This document shows, piece by piece, positions 33,569 to 43,684 of a DNA stretch of 64,000 nucleotides. Under the pieces are notes generated by a model that was given only the letters and a program-made list of their open reading frames with translations, did no database searches and had not been told where the DNA came from. Numbering within the stretch: position 1 is the first letter of the stretch; each line of letters starts with the position of its first letter. This DNA is from Perca fluviatilis. Taxonomy: Eukaryota > Chordata > Actinopteri > Perciformes > Percidae. The position numbers were made by a program, and so were the translations under genes. The stretch covers positions 3,621,739-3,685,738 of the forward strand of contig NC_053123.1 of assembly GCF_010015445.1 (NCBI RefSeq), written 5' to 3'.

Positions 33569-34037
33569 TGTACATGACAGTTCTGGATCAAGGAAAACTT
33601 TGCTGTGATGAGAGGTACGACTGCTATTTAATTTTTATGCTATACGTGCTCAGCAGGGCATGGCAGTAGGGTGATGCACTGTAGCTTTTAAACACCAGAT
33701 ACCAGTGCATGCACACTCACAGAAAAGTGTTCCAGTTTTTAAAAGAACCTGAGCCCCTCTGAAACGTCTGATGGTGTGTAATTGAAAAGGGCATTCTGTG
33801 CGAGCAAAGTCTTTCATTTCACCCTAACTGGAGCCAGATGAAGGAGCTATTTTGGGCGTGCTGAGCGTGCTGAAGGTCACTGGCGACCATGTGCTTTGAT
33901 CCTGCTGAGAGATACAGCCTGGTTTATGAATGAGCTGCTGCGGGCCGCTTGCATCAAGGTCCCTGAAGAAAAGAAGTGGAATACAAACACACCACAAGTA
34001 CTCCCACTAATTTTTCTGCCATCAACTTTTGCCATAC
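33569..34037. other. No recognised feature
   Basis: Unassigned. Ends at the duplication of the hAT element that follows. Confidence 0.4.
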
Positions 34038-34096
34038 CACTAGAGCAGAGATCTTCAACAGAGGGTCCAGGACCCCTATGGGGTCCTCAGAGTTAC

Positions 34097-34903
34097 TAGC
34101 CTGGTTAACACCAGACCCTTCTCAGCTGTAACTGAGAGTGGGTCTGGGAAAGGTTCATTGACAGTTCATTTCCAGAGGGGCGTCACCAACGGATGCCACT
34201 CAAATGCCTCTGGGCTCATTGGATAGTCCTTCAACCAATCAGACCAACGATCCGGGTGACGCTTTTCACATCCAATATCCAACAAAAAAAATGTGATTCT
34301 GGTTCTTGGTGTGGTCCCTCCACGCCCTACTGTCTCCTTGCAGGTGTTGCATATTGCTAACTTGTTATCTTCTGTACACACGCTGAAGAATTTCCAAACA
34401 GCTGACATGTTGCAGGTTAATTCACGAGGCTCCCTACATGTGCAAGAATAGCGCGGACACGCGCTTCACACCGCGAGCGGGTAGGTGCCACACACGGCGG
34501 AGAAGTTGAGAGAAAGGAAAAAGAGAGAGTGTCTCTGTCCGTGTGTGCGTGCGTCCTTGAGAACTGTAACTCGTATAACTTCTGTTGTCAGTTAATTATA
34601 GCATTGACCGGTATAAAATCGGCATATGTCAGACTGACCTACCGAGCCCTGGGCATGGTGAAGCACGGCTTCGGTGGCCGTCATGTTAAATGTAAACAAA
34701 AAGCTGCTCGCCGTCGCTGCGCTATCCTCGTCGCGTAAAGCCCGCCTCAATGGTTGTGATTGGTGTTAAGCCCGCCTCAGCGGTTGTGATTGGTGCCTCA
34801 TTTTTGAGAACATTGGAAATGGGTTTGAATGGGCTCTTCGCCAGACTGACCTGCAGAGCAAATCTCAAATTTGCCGGAAGGTCGTCAGGGTTTACCCAGG
34901 CTA
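34097..34903. mobile_element. Nested element (TAGCCTGG ends), 9-bp flanking repeat
   Basis: Left TAGCCTGGTTAACACCAGAC and right GGTTTACCCAGGCTA are inverted ends. CAGAGTTAC flanks both sides exactly (34088-34096 and 34904-34912), so the duplication is 8 or 9 bp depending on whether one C belongs to the terminus. Read on -, its right part (CAGGTCAGTCTGGCGAAGAG, then tandem GAGGCGGGCTTAACACC-like blocks) resembles the start of the repeat inside 11664-11790. It carries a BED-finger remnant on -. Confidence 0.85.
34296..34408 (-). pseudogene. BED-type zinc-finger exon remnant of a hAT transposase
   Basis: From the ATG at 34408 the - strand reads MSAVWKFFSVCTEDNKLAIC followed by NTCKETVGRGGTTPRT. 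The VWKFF entry, the C-x2-C pair (residues 20 and 23) and the GGTTP segment are the beginning of a BED zinc finger, the DNA-binding module at the N terminus of hAT transposases and ZBED proteins. After about residue 38 the frame leaves the family, and the His pair that would complete the finger (H-x3-5-H) is missing, so it is a broken first exon. Motif reading only, no search. Confidence 0.6.
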
Positions 34904-35313
34904 CAGAGTTACTGCAGGAGGGCCAAGAAATTATACATTTTTTAAAAGTTTAAAAAAAATTAAAATGTCTTTACATGAGTCCAACATATTATTAGGAAAT
35001 ATAAATCAGCATATGTAAAAAAACATTTATGATGGGCTTACTGGCCTATAGGTAAGGTAGTCACTAAGGTATCCATCCCCTAATACTGTATAGTTAATCC
35101 TAAGGATTCACTCTGCCACATGTTTAATATTAAACATGATTTATAAAACCATGCCAACAGTCATTATGCATTAGGCCGCCCTACATGTTATTGTAGGCCC
35201 AGGTAACCTAAGTTTATACAATATACTGTATGTAGTAGGGGGCCCCCGCGGTCCCGTCTCTCTCAGTTAAGGGGTCCTTGGCTTAAAAGACGTTGAAGAC
35301 CCCTGCACTAGAC

Positions 35314-36518
35314 TATTGTGAAAAGCACACCTATGCATCTGTGAATTCTGATTGTTTTTTTCCTGTGACTGACCTACCCATCATTTACAATCCTCAGAAG
35401 TCGACATGCTCAACATAAAAAAAAGGGTATAGAAGTCGTATGGAAGCATTCATTTTAAGTTACAGTGAATAGAAAGCATTGTGATTGTTACTTACAGCAG
35501 ATATCTAGGTTCTTGCCAGAAAACTACCTGTCACAGCACATGCGCGAGGTGCTAGTCATTCAGGACTGAGTGCAGATGTTTATGGTCCATTGCTCACGGA
35601 AAATAGCCAGCCCAATCATCCTTTCTGTTCTGTGTGTGGTCAGCTCGGCTCGTGTGGTCTGGCTCGACTGATCAGTGATTAGGTTGTCAATTGCTGACAG
35701 TCCCCGAAGCATCAGACCATTTCACTTTAACAATGAGGTTATTGTTTTCGATGGAAAAAGTAAAAATAATAAAAAATAAAAGCTAACAATAAAAAGGAGT
35801 ATGTCGGCTTTTATGAAGGGAATCTACTCTGTGAATACGTTAACTAGCCTTCACTGTCTTACAATTTGAAAGGATGCAGCACATTATTCCATTTCACCTC
35901 TTTTTGACCTTTGCTTTCCGCTCTGCGATCCTTTAATTTGATATCTGCTATTGACACAGCTGCAGTTGTCAGGGTTACATAGCTTCTCCTACACATAGAC
36001 ACACATTCAGTACACTTGCATGGAGTAACTCCCTTCTTTTCATACTTCTCTACCTTTTCATACGGATGGAAAAGCTAAATAAAATGCAGCGTGGTTCAAT
36101 AACAAAAAGCATCTTTATTTGGATAGAATGGACAGTATTGTGTTGACAATACAAAGAGGCTGGACGTGTGTTTTGAGCAAGCGCTTTGCCTTGTTTGTCA
36201 GCTCTGCTTCATGCATCTCACTCTGTGTATCTACGTATTAGTCATAAGCTCTACTAAGCTTCTCAAGGTTCTTTGGAATGTCCTGCATGGGTGGTTTTCT
36301 GACATGGGCTTAATATTCGTGGCTCCGAGTGAAATATTTAACCTCTGAGGTGCACTTGTTTCAGAATACGTGAGCTCCAAGGCTGCTAACCTTGAGCACC
36401 GCCTCGAGTATCATAGGCATATCATTGTGTCTGTCAATCATCGGCAGGTGATGGACAGCGCTGTGTTTATTTCATTGATTAAAATCACTGACCCCGTCCT
36501 ATTACTGCCAGTCAAACA
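35314..36518. other. No recognised feature
   Basis: Unassigned DNA. A-rich near 35755-35800. No frames above 60 codons except at the Harbinger border. Confidence 0.4.
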
Positions 36519-36758
36519 GGGGTCCGTTTCAGAAAGCAGGTTTAGTGAAAACTCTGAGTTGGTTAACCCTGAGATGAGGGAAACTCTGGGTTTTCTGTTT
36601 CAGAAAGAGAGGTTAATCAAACCTGAGAGAGAGGGGGAGCTCCAGCCCGTTTTAGAACGAGAGGGAACTTAACCTCAGACTCTGTGACCCTAACCTGGTT
36701 GGGAGCAGGTTTTCTTCTCTCAGTCTCCTCCCTCTGACACAGCGCTCTTTCATCTCCT

Positions 36759-36804
36759 CATTCATTCATTCATTCATTCATTCATTCATTCATTCATTCA
36801 TTCA
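36759..36804. repeat. (ATTC)n microsatellite
   Basis: About 11 perfect ATTC units inside the Harbinger end. Copy 2 has only GAATGAATGAATG at the matching place (46779-46792), so the tract expanded in copy 1. Confidence 0.95.
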
Positions 36805-36998
36805 GTCTGTAGCAGGCACATTTTAGCAAAGTTTGTTATCTCCATGAATAAAAAAAAATTTAAAAAAAAGCCCCGACTATAGATGCATTTTCATTTCCAG
36901 ATAACTATCTATTTGAGCAGTATCATTTTTCTTCCCAGTCTATCAGTTATGTAGCCTACATAACCTTATCCGTCCTCATATCACTAACGTCCCCCAAT

Positions 36999-37654
36999 GG
37001 CCCTTTTTTCACAGCAGACATGTTGACTTGTCATAGTAGGAAGAGCACAGCTGAAATAGATAACCTTAACAATGGCTCAGTTCCATCAAGTGTCCCAGTA
37101 AGATATTTCAGTGAGTCAGCATGCACAATACCAGGACCTCTCCTAAGTGGAATGCAGCCATCAGTAATGGTTTAATACCAGGACCTCTCCTAAGTGGAAT
37201 GCAGCCATCAGTAATGGTTTAATACCAGGGTCTCTCCTAAGTGGAATGCAGCCATCAGTAATGGTTTAATACCAGGACCTCTCCTAAGTGGAATGCAGCC
37301 ATCAGTAATGGTTTAATACCAGGACCTCTCCTAAGTGGAATGCAGCCATCAGTAATGGTTTAATACCAGGACCTCTCCTAAGTGGAATGCAGCCATCAGT
37401 AATGGTTTAATACCAGGACCTCTCTAGTGGAATGCAGCCATCAGTAATGGTTTAATACCAGGACCTCTCCTAAGTGGAATGCAACCATCAGTAATGGTTT
37501 AATACCAGGACCTCTCCTAAGTGGAATGCAGCCATCAGTAATGGTTTAATACCAGGGCCTCTCCTAAGTGGAATGCAGCCAGCATTAATGGTTTTAAATA
37601 CACCTGTGCTTTTCCTATTATGACATGTCAACATGTCTGCCATGAAAAAGGTCT
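36999..37654. mobile_element. MITE inserted into HARBI1 exon 1
   Basis: The ends are inverted over more than 40 bp: left CACAGCAGACATGTTGACTT then GTCATAGTAGGAAGAGCACA, and right the mirror TGTGCTTTTCCTATTATGAC with ATGTCAACATGTCTGCCATG. Copy 2 of the Harbinger lacks it: the matching stretch reads straight through near 46455-46470. The interior is mostly the 47-bp minisatellite. Confidence 0.85.
37127..37594. repeat. 47-bp minisatellite, 10 units
   Basis: The unit starts AATACCAGGACCTCTCCTAA and ends CATCAGTAATGGTTT. Starts are at 37127, 37174, 37221, 37268, 37315, 37362, 37409, 37454, 37501 and 37548. The unit at 37409 is 2 bp shorter (CTCTCTAGTGG). The third and last units share GGGTCTCT/GGGCCTCT changes, and the last also has GCCAGCATTAATGG. 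Confidence 0.97.
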
Positions 37655-38072
37655 ATCGTGGACATCTCTACATCCCAGCACATTCGTTTTTTTAGCAAAT
37701 TGCAGTTTTCGGAGATGCGGAGCATATCAGTAAAGCCACTGTAGGAAAGCGCCGAAGTGTGCGACTCGATCGCTCTGAAACGTGTTTTAAACGTTTTTGT
37801 AGTGTTCCCTGGACACAAACCAGTAAGAGCCATTAAAAAGGAGTTCCACAGGATTGCAGGTGAATGATGTAAACCCTTTGAAATAAAAGATTATGAATCA
37901 TAATTCTGTTAATGATGGTGCTGCAGCCTCAGAATGGGATTAGTAGGCCTTGTGCTTTTTTGCCCACCAGATTGCACCTAAATGAAATAGATTATATATG
38001 TTCAATACCATTTCACCAGTAATATTATAATTATGATTAAATATGAAATGAATACACTTTATTGGAACTTAC

Positions 38073-38222
38073 GCATTTACTCTAGCAGCAATTTTCTCCC
38101 ATGCAAATTCTCTCTCTTTTGCAGCAGCCGCTGTGTTGCCTTTTTAACTAAATACATGTTCAAACTCGCTGTATGTGTGCATGAGTATTTCCGCCGACCA
38201 GTTTGTTTGTGGTTGTTGCCAT
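38073..38222 (-). pseudogene. MYB/SANT-like Harbinger protein exon 1, copy 1
   Basis: From an ATG at 38222 the frame opens as MATTTNK and is soon broken by shifts; a later segment encodes an AAAAKEREFAWEKIAARVN-like helix in another frame. It ends at a GTAAGT donor (38072 downward), the same place as in copy 3. The MYB/SANT-like protein of Harbinger elements binds DNA and assists nuclear import and recruitment of the nuclease. This is a relic. Confidence 0.65.
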
Positions 38223-38345
38223 GGTGAATCATAGTATCATGGCTCCATTCATGCTGCCTTTTTATTGTGGTGGTGCACGCGCCTAACTCAGAGTGAACCT
38301 ACTCTGAGTTGATTGAACCAACTCAAATCAGCTGTTCTGGAACCG

Positions 38346-39584
38346 GTTGCCGCGGTTTATGTTTTTCCACCTCCAAGATGAATATCTCGTTGTCCGTGGT
38401 GTTGCACAGGAGACATATACAATATTGGGGGGGTGAGTTTTGGTAAATTGACTGGATACTCGCGCCTTTTCACTTCCTGCCCGGCTGTCTAAACGCCCCG
38501 CAACTTGCGTGAAAATAGACCTGGTGTGTACCTTTAGTGTAGCGAGAGCTGCTTCACGCACGCTTCTGGGAATACGTGGTGGAATATCAAGCATTGACTT
38601 GAAAAGCTGCGACAGCTCACTGGGCGCCTCCGGAATGCAGTGCAGACGCGCCCGGTGTAAAATAGGGGTTATACATACTAAACATCCTTTTTCGCATGTG
38701 TTCTTATGAAATGACATAACCTATTTCGTAACTTTTCATAACACCAGCCCAGATTTCCCATGACACACTATATGACTGTATTGTTGATGTATATTTTTTT
38801 TTGCTATTTTCTTCCAAACTGTAAGCACACGGTCAACCATTTGAGCCGAGTCTGGCAGCAGTGGAAATCATTTTGTGCAGTGGGAAGGGGGGAGTGAATT
38901 ACATGTTAATGTGGATGGTTATTGATTACACTGGGCCGGGGGTGATTAGAATTCTTTGAAGGGGAAAGACACACAGCGGCAGGTGTGGTGATAAAATGCT
39001 CACCCCGACCTTTCAGATAGTACCTAAACTGTACATTTCAATCAAAAGTCGTCCAGTACTGCTCATCTGTCATGTGCAACACACTGGCTTGTATACATCC
39101 TGACATTGACAGAGATCTCTCTGTGTGTGTGTGTGTGTTGTGTGTGTGTGTGTGTTTATGGATTTGTGTACTGTATATGCACTCTTGTGGATGCGGATGT
39201 GTGGGTGCATGGAGTGAGAGCCCTGCCATGCCGAGATAAGGCCGCCTGCTGCCTCAGCTCTGATAATGTCCAACTGATACCTATCTACTACTGCAGTCTC
39301 TCATCAATAACTTTCCATCTGGTTTCACATGTCAGATCCTGCCGATTTGAATAATGGATTAATTTGTAATATACTGTGGGCTAAGACATATATTGTCAGG
39401 ACCTTATGTCCGTTGCCATCTGTTTGTCCAAGAAACAATTCTAAAACTTTGCGGGAGAAGATCTTGAGTTTGCAGTTACACTTTTACTCGCACTACTCCA
39501 CTGATCGATAATGTGGAGCTAACGCACCATGACAAACCAGCAAAAGCAGAGAAGGAGAGGACTGCTGGCTAGCAAACGTGAACA
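38346..39584. other. Unassigned, with a (TG)n tract
   Basis: A GC-richer block at 38380-38720 holds a 129-codon frame on - (38328-38717) that overlaps the Harbinger end. Its words such as GTGGAAAAACATAAACCGCG suggest another fish repeat; no domain was recognised. (TG)n lies at 39121-39157 with one interruption. Confidence 0.4.
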
Positions 39585-39588
39585 TTAA

Positions 39589-40437
39589 AGGTCCCATGGC
39601 ATGAAAATTTCACTTTATGAGGTTTTTTAACATTAATATGAGTTCCCCCAGCCTGCCTATGGTCCCCCAGTGGCTAGAAATGGTGATAGGTGTAAACCGA
39701 GCCCTGGGTATCCTGCTCTGCCTTTGAGAAAATGAAAGCTCAGATGGGCCGATCTGGAATCTTCTCCTTATGAGGTCATAAGGAGCAAGGTTACCTCCCC
39801 TTTCTCTGCTTTGCCCGTCCAGAGAATTTAGCCCACCCATGAGAGAGAGACATCATGGCTTTCAAACGAGAAAAGTGGCAGTTGGTCAAGGCCACACCCC
39901 CACCCTCCACCTTGCCCCCCTCTCTCCTCTTCAATAGCATTTAAAGCTACAGACACAGAAATGGCACATCCTAAGGAAAGCTCATTGTGTGACTGGCTCT
40001 AGTAGCTGTAATTCTGCACCAAGGCTGAATTTCGGGAAAGAGACTTCAGATACAGTATTAGGGGACCACTAAGGTCTATATAAAAGAGACTTCAGATACA
40101 GTATTAGGGGACCACTAAGGCCTATATCAAAGAGACTTCAGATACAGTATTAGGGGACCACTAAGGTCTATATAAAAGAGACTTCAGATACAGTATTAGG
40201 GGACCACTAAGGTTCTTATAAAAGAGACTTCAGATACAGTATTAGGGGACCACTAAGGTCTATATAAAAGAGACTTCAGATACAGTATTAGGGGACCACT
40301 AAGGTCTATATAAAAGAGACTTCAGATACAGTATTAGGGGACCACTAAGGTCTATATAAAAGAGACATCAGATACAGTATTAGGGGAACACTAAGGCCTA
40401 TATAAAAGCATCCAAAGAGCACCATGTCATGGGACCT
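39589..40437. mobile_element. TTAA-flanked MITE (AGGTCCCATGGCATG)
   Basis: AGGTCCCATGGCATG at the left and CATGTCATGGGACCT at the right are inverted, and TTAA flanks both sides (39585-39588 and 40438-40441), as in piggyBac-type insertion. The body has GAGTTCCCCCAGCCTGCCTA, AAAATGAAAGCTCAGATGGG and ATGGCTTTCAAACGAGAAAA in the order of a very abundant teleost MITE. Near the right end a short segment has multiplied into the 46-bp minisatellite. No credible ORF. Confidence 0.9.
40039..40406. repeat. 46-bp minisatellite, 8 units, inside the TTAA MITE
   Basis: The unit is AGAGACTTCAGATACAGTAT, TAGGGGACCACTAAGGTCTA, TATAAA. Starts are at 40039, 40085, 40131, 40177, 40223, 40269, 40315 and 40361. 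Variants: GGCCTATATC in unit 2, GGTTCTTATA in unit 4, and ACATC with GGAACAC in the last. The unit is normally single in this MITE as I recall it. Confidence 0.97.
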
Positions 40438-40441
40438 TTAA

Positions 40442-41158
40442 ACGCAGGTTCCGATAATCATAAATGGGCTCAGTTTTCTTACCACTGTTTATATACAATA
40501 TTGATCAGAAGCCTTAAGGATACAAACCTTTTTCCTGTTGTCGAGAAAACACTTTGTTTCCAAAAAAACACTTCACAGTCTTTAAAGCAACAACTCCTCC
40601 AAACCATAGGCAAGGCAGCTTTATTTTTCTAGCACATTTCAGCAACAAGGCAATTAAAAGGGCTTCACGTAAAACATTAACATTTGAAGAGCAAAACATA
40701 TTTTATATTTATATATATAGATAAATATAAATATAAAAACAGCTAAAATAAAATAAGACAGGTATGAAATACGAGAATAAAAGTTGCATAAAGTGCATAA
40801 AAATGTAACTAACTGCGTGTCAATCACTGCTCACATTAATTTTACCTTGTGGGGAGAGGGGCTTTGGAGACCGTTTGGCCTCTAGCAGAAAAGGGGGAGG
40901 GACTGAGAAGTTGTTGATGTTCAAATTCTTTGACTAAGTCCTGGATCTTCACAATCCTACCTACGACACCTTTAAAGGGAAGTCAATGGCTCATGAGCCA
41001 ACCCTGTCTCCTAAAAAAATACATTCTAATACAACTAAACTGCATTATCAATTACGTTTCATACGTTTTATTTCTTCCGGATTCTGTTTGTTTCAATACA
41101 TCATTGTACCAGCACTTTTAAACGTGGTTAATGTGAATTGAAACAAAACTACTTGGTT
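40442..41158. other. No recognised feature
   Basis: Unassigned A/T-rich DNA. No coding signal. Confidence 0.4.
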
Positions 41159-41285
41159 AGTTTTAGGAAAAGATCATGGTTTGGGTTACAATAAGTATGT
41201 TTGATATGTAACGTAACATACCTAACAAACACTCTCATTTTAACCCAAACCATGATCTTTTCCTACATAACGTAAGTTAACGTAC
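41159..41285. repeat. Imperfect inverted repeat around TTTGGGTTA
   Basis: TAGGAAAAGATCATGGTTTG at 41165-41184 is matched by CAAACCATGATCTTTTCCTA at 41245-41264, with palindromic ACGTAAGTTAACGTACGTTA just after. It is a short hairpin-forming repeat, possibly the core of a MITE. Confidence 0.65.
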
Positions 41286-42199
41286 GTTAAAATAAGTCAA
41301 CGTTGACATTTGGTTTCACCTGGGCGTGTTTGTTTGTTTGACCCATCCATCCAACCTGACCATTCCCTCTGGTTGGACTTTGATTAGAAACATATTTATG
41401 ATACACCAATAACAATCGTAATCTGGGACAAAATACCTTTCCCTCGAAACGTAAATGAGAATGCAGTTTAGTTGTAAAAAGTCTTCTTGTCAGTGCTGAC
41501 TGACTTGAGTCTTTCATCTGGATCTTTCCATTCATGTCAGCAAATGTAATATGTATTTCACTTCCCTACCATGATTGGATTTCCCCCCCCCCCCACCACG
41601 CTAATATAATGATATTAATAGACAAGCACTTATGTGTCTCATTCTAAGAAATTAATGATCAATCTCTTCAGTGTATTTACCGTGCTGCGACTTGATTGTC
41701 ACAGATCAATCCGTCTGCACTTTGAGCTGAGGTCCAAGAATTTGGGCATGCGACTGTATTGTAGCCAAATGGATCTGAAATTGATATTGATCACCAGGTT
41801 TGCCCAAGAGTTGACTTTATTCATTCAATAAGAAAGTAGAAAATACAGCAAAGGGTGAGCAGAGGTGGGGTTTGCCAGTTCAGTGTGTTTGCTAAGCAAA
41901 GGGAAATCTGACTGTGGAGTTTAATGATATCAGCCATAAAGGTAGAGACACAACTGGTTTTGCCATATAGCAGGACAATGCATTGACGTACAGTATATCT
42001 ATACCCTGGAGGACTAAGCTGGGTTTGTACTTGACACAAGTCCCCCTTAGATGCCAATAACGTAGCTTTTGATTTATAGTCCAGTTTGGAATTTCCTCTT
42101 TTGATAACACCACTGCAACACTAGATGGATGTATCATACTGTACATTGTGTCTTGAATCATAGCCAGACGGTCAAAAACGAATAGGAAGGCAGGATTGT
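41286..42199. other. No recognised feature; poly(C) tract
   Basis: Unassigned, with a C-run at 41583-41594. The 105-codon frame on - (41892-42209) has no recognisable domain. Confidence 0.4.
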
Positions 42200-42840
42200 T
42201 CTGTACCAAGGCTTCGAAGCATGTGTCGAGAAATCCCAGAAGTTTTCCATGAAGCGTCTATCGAGGCTTGTATCATTTTAGACAAATGACGTCATTGATG
42301 ACATCTGAAGCTTCGCTGCCCGTCCATACAGCGTGACTGGTTCAGGAAGTGGTTCAAATCTACACGGTTGTATTATACATCCATGATCTAGCCTACATGA
42401 GCAAATTCACTGCCCTCTGCCAGGTTAAACCACTGCCCACTTTCCAGTTTTAGAATACTAAATATACAGTATTACTATAATAATTGCCCCTCCTGCCATT
42501 ATTATATTATGTCCAAAGGATTGTTTTACACACATTTGATAGCAACATTCCTTTCAAGACTATTAGTTTATTATACAGTTTTGTTATACAGTCATTATAT
42601 ACCACCAGAAAATACACAATATGTTCATATAAATGGATTACGTGGAAATAGATTTTTCCTTTACTGGTGCAAAATACAGTGTGCATCAGATGAGATTGTC
42701 TGTATGAGAGCTGCCTGTTTTACACTCCATGACCAACAGGTGGTATTGTGAGCACATGAAGCCTCGAGAAGTGAACCCTTTGGCGAACCAATTTGCTTGG
42801 AAAGCTTCAGCGTTTCAGGAGGCTTCATCTTGCCGTCCCT
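42200..42840. mobile_element. Degenerate hAT-like element (GGCTTCATCTTGCCGTCCC end)
   Basis: Left part: AAGGCTTCGAAGCATG and TGTCGAGAAATCCCAGAAG. Right part: CATGAAGCCTCGAGAAGTGA, GCTTGGAAAGCTTCAGCG and the terminal GGCTTCATCTTGCCGTCCC. The parts are inverted relatives, and the end resembles the GAAGC-rich ends at 29824 and 31832. The left terminus is lost. Confidence 0.5.
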
Positions 42841-43015
42841 ACTTGAAACGATCAAAAGAAAAACTCAAGCAAAACAACAAACTCTACTCGTACTGAATGA
42901 AACAAAGCAAGCATTAGTGGCAGCACAGCTTCTCTTTAATTCATCTGTACGATCAACCAATTTCTTTTCCAAAGCACGTGTTTGTATAAGCACAGCTTCT
43001 CTCCTCATCGTGAGC

Positions 43016-43684
43016 AAGGGGGTAAGCCTCTCCCCGGAACGCGTAGCTCCTATGGCGCTGTTTTGATGCTATCAAGCGATCACCTCCTGTTAGCATTCCA
43101 TTGACTGCCATTCATTTTGGCGCCACTTTGACAGCGAATAACTTTACATCTGAAGCGTTTAAAGACTCTATTTGTCCATTGTTTATTTCTAAAGAAACAC
43201 GACAATGTATAAAAGGCTCCATTACCTTGTATCTCACGTTATGGCTCCGTAGCAGAAGTTTTTATAAAAATAGGCTAACAATTGTGTCATAACCACGCGA
43301 CTTACTGTCGCACAGTAGAGGAATTCCCGTACAGGCAGAAGAAGCTCGCAGGCAGTTTCAATTTACATAATAATATTTAAATTTAATTACTAATGTTAAC
43401 TAGCATTTTAGTGATCAATAATTAGCCTGTGCCTATGTTATCTCCTTACATATACCTACGCTCTCTGTCTCTGTAAGATTGGGAATGATTGAGATTTCTC
43501 TCGGCACAGCTACCAGAAGACTTCACACTTTCAGACAGGTTGCTCACGTCACATCTACGTCTTCAAGCTCAGTTGGAGGCTGCTCAGTAACGCTCAGCCA
43601 GCATCAGAAAAGTGACTTCTAATATCCTTCACTGGTCTCCGTCCAGAGCGTCACATCTGTTGGTGCAGTTTATATATGTCTATG
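43016..43684 (+). mobile_element. Repeat family X, copy 3
   Basis: Collinear with copy 1 from AAGGGGGTAAGC to TATATATGTCTATG. It differs by small changes and by a rearranged stretch near 43585-43650 (GCTCAGTAACGCTCAGCCAGC). The 63-codon frame at 43101-43292 is the counterpart of 14290-14562 of copy 1 but starts and stops differently, arguing against a conserved protein. Confidence 0.85.

Larger units (their letters stand above)
34046..35305. mobile_element. hAT element (CAGAGATCTTCAAC), 8-bp TSD, carrying a nested element
   Basis: Left end CAGAGATCTTCAACAGAGGG and right end AAGACGTTGAAGACCCCTG are inverted relatives. The flanks CACTAGAG (34038-34045) and CACTAGAC (35306-35313) match at 7 of 8 bases. 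About 807 bp of the interior is a second insertion with its own duplications. The remaining hAT sequence is non-coding, with GGGGTCCTCAG and TCAGTTAAGGGGTCCTTGG near the ends. Confidence 0.88.
36870..37858 (+). pseudogene. HARBI1-like nuclease exon 1, interrupted and frameshifted
   Basis: Pieces of the HARBI1-type N-terminal region can be read in changing frames. NLIRPHITN lies before the MITE. After it come GDAEHISKATV and then VVFPGHKPVRAIKKEFHRIA up to a splice donor (GCAG then GTGAATG at 37859). The start codon region seen in copies 2 and 3 is deleted here, and several single-base shifts break the frame. The catalytic D, D and E exons are absent. HARBI1 proteins are the DDE nucleases of PIF/Harbinger transposons. 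Confidence 0.7.
36519..38345. mobile_element. Harbinger element copy 1, internally deleted and interrupted
   Basis: The left terminus GGGGTCCGTTTCAGAAAGCA is followed by CTCTGAGTT-type subterminal repeats, an (ATTC)n tract, and a HARBI1-like exon 1 on +. A MITE interrupts the exon at 36999-37654. After exon 1 and part of intron 1 the element jumps (near 37950) into exon 2 and exon 1 of the MYB-like gene on -, then runs into the CTCTGAGTTGATTG-type repeats of the opposite end and breaks off near 38345, before the right terminus. The element therefore lacks the catalytic exons. Confidence 0.85.

Noticed and set aside
37127..37594. CRISPR-like regular repeat array
   Set aside because: Units are directly joined with no spacers; it is a eukaryotic minisatellite inside a MITE.
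38328..38717. 129-codon frame on -
   Set aside because: It overlaps the end of the Harbinger copy and contains words seen in fish repeats; no domain recognised.
40039..40406. CRISPR-like regular repeat array
   Set aside because: Head-to-tail 46-bp units without spacers inside a MITE.
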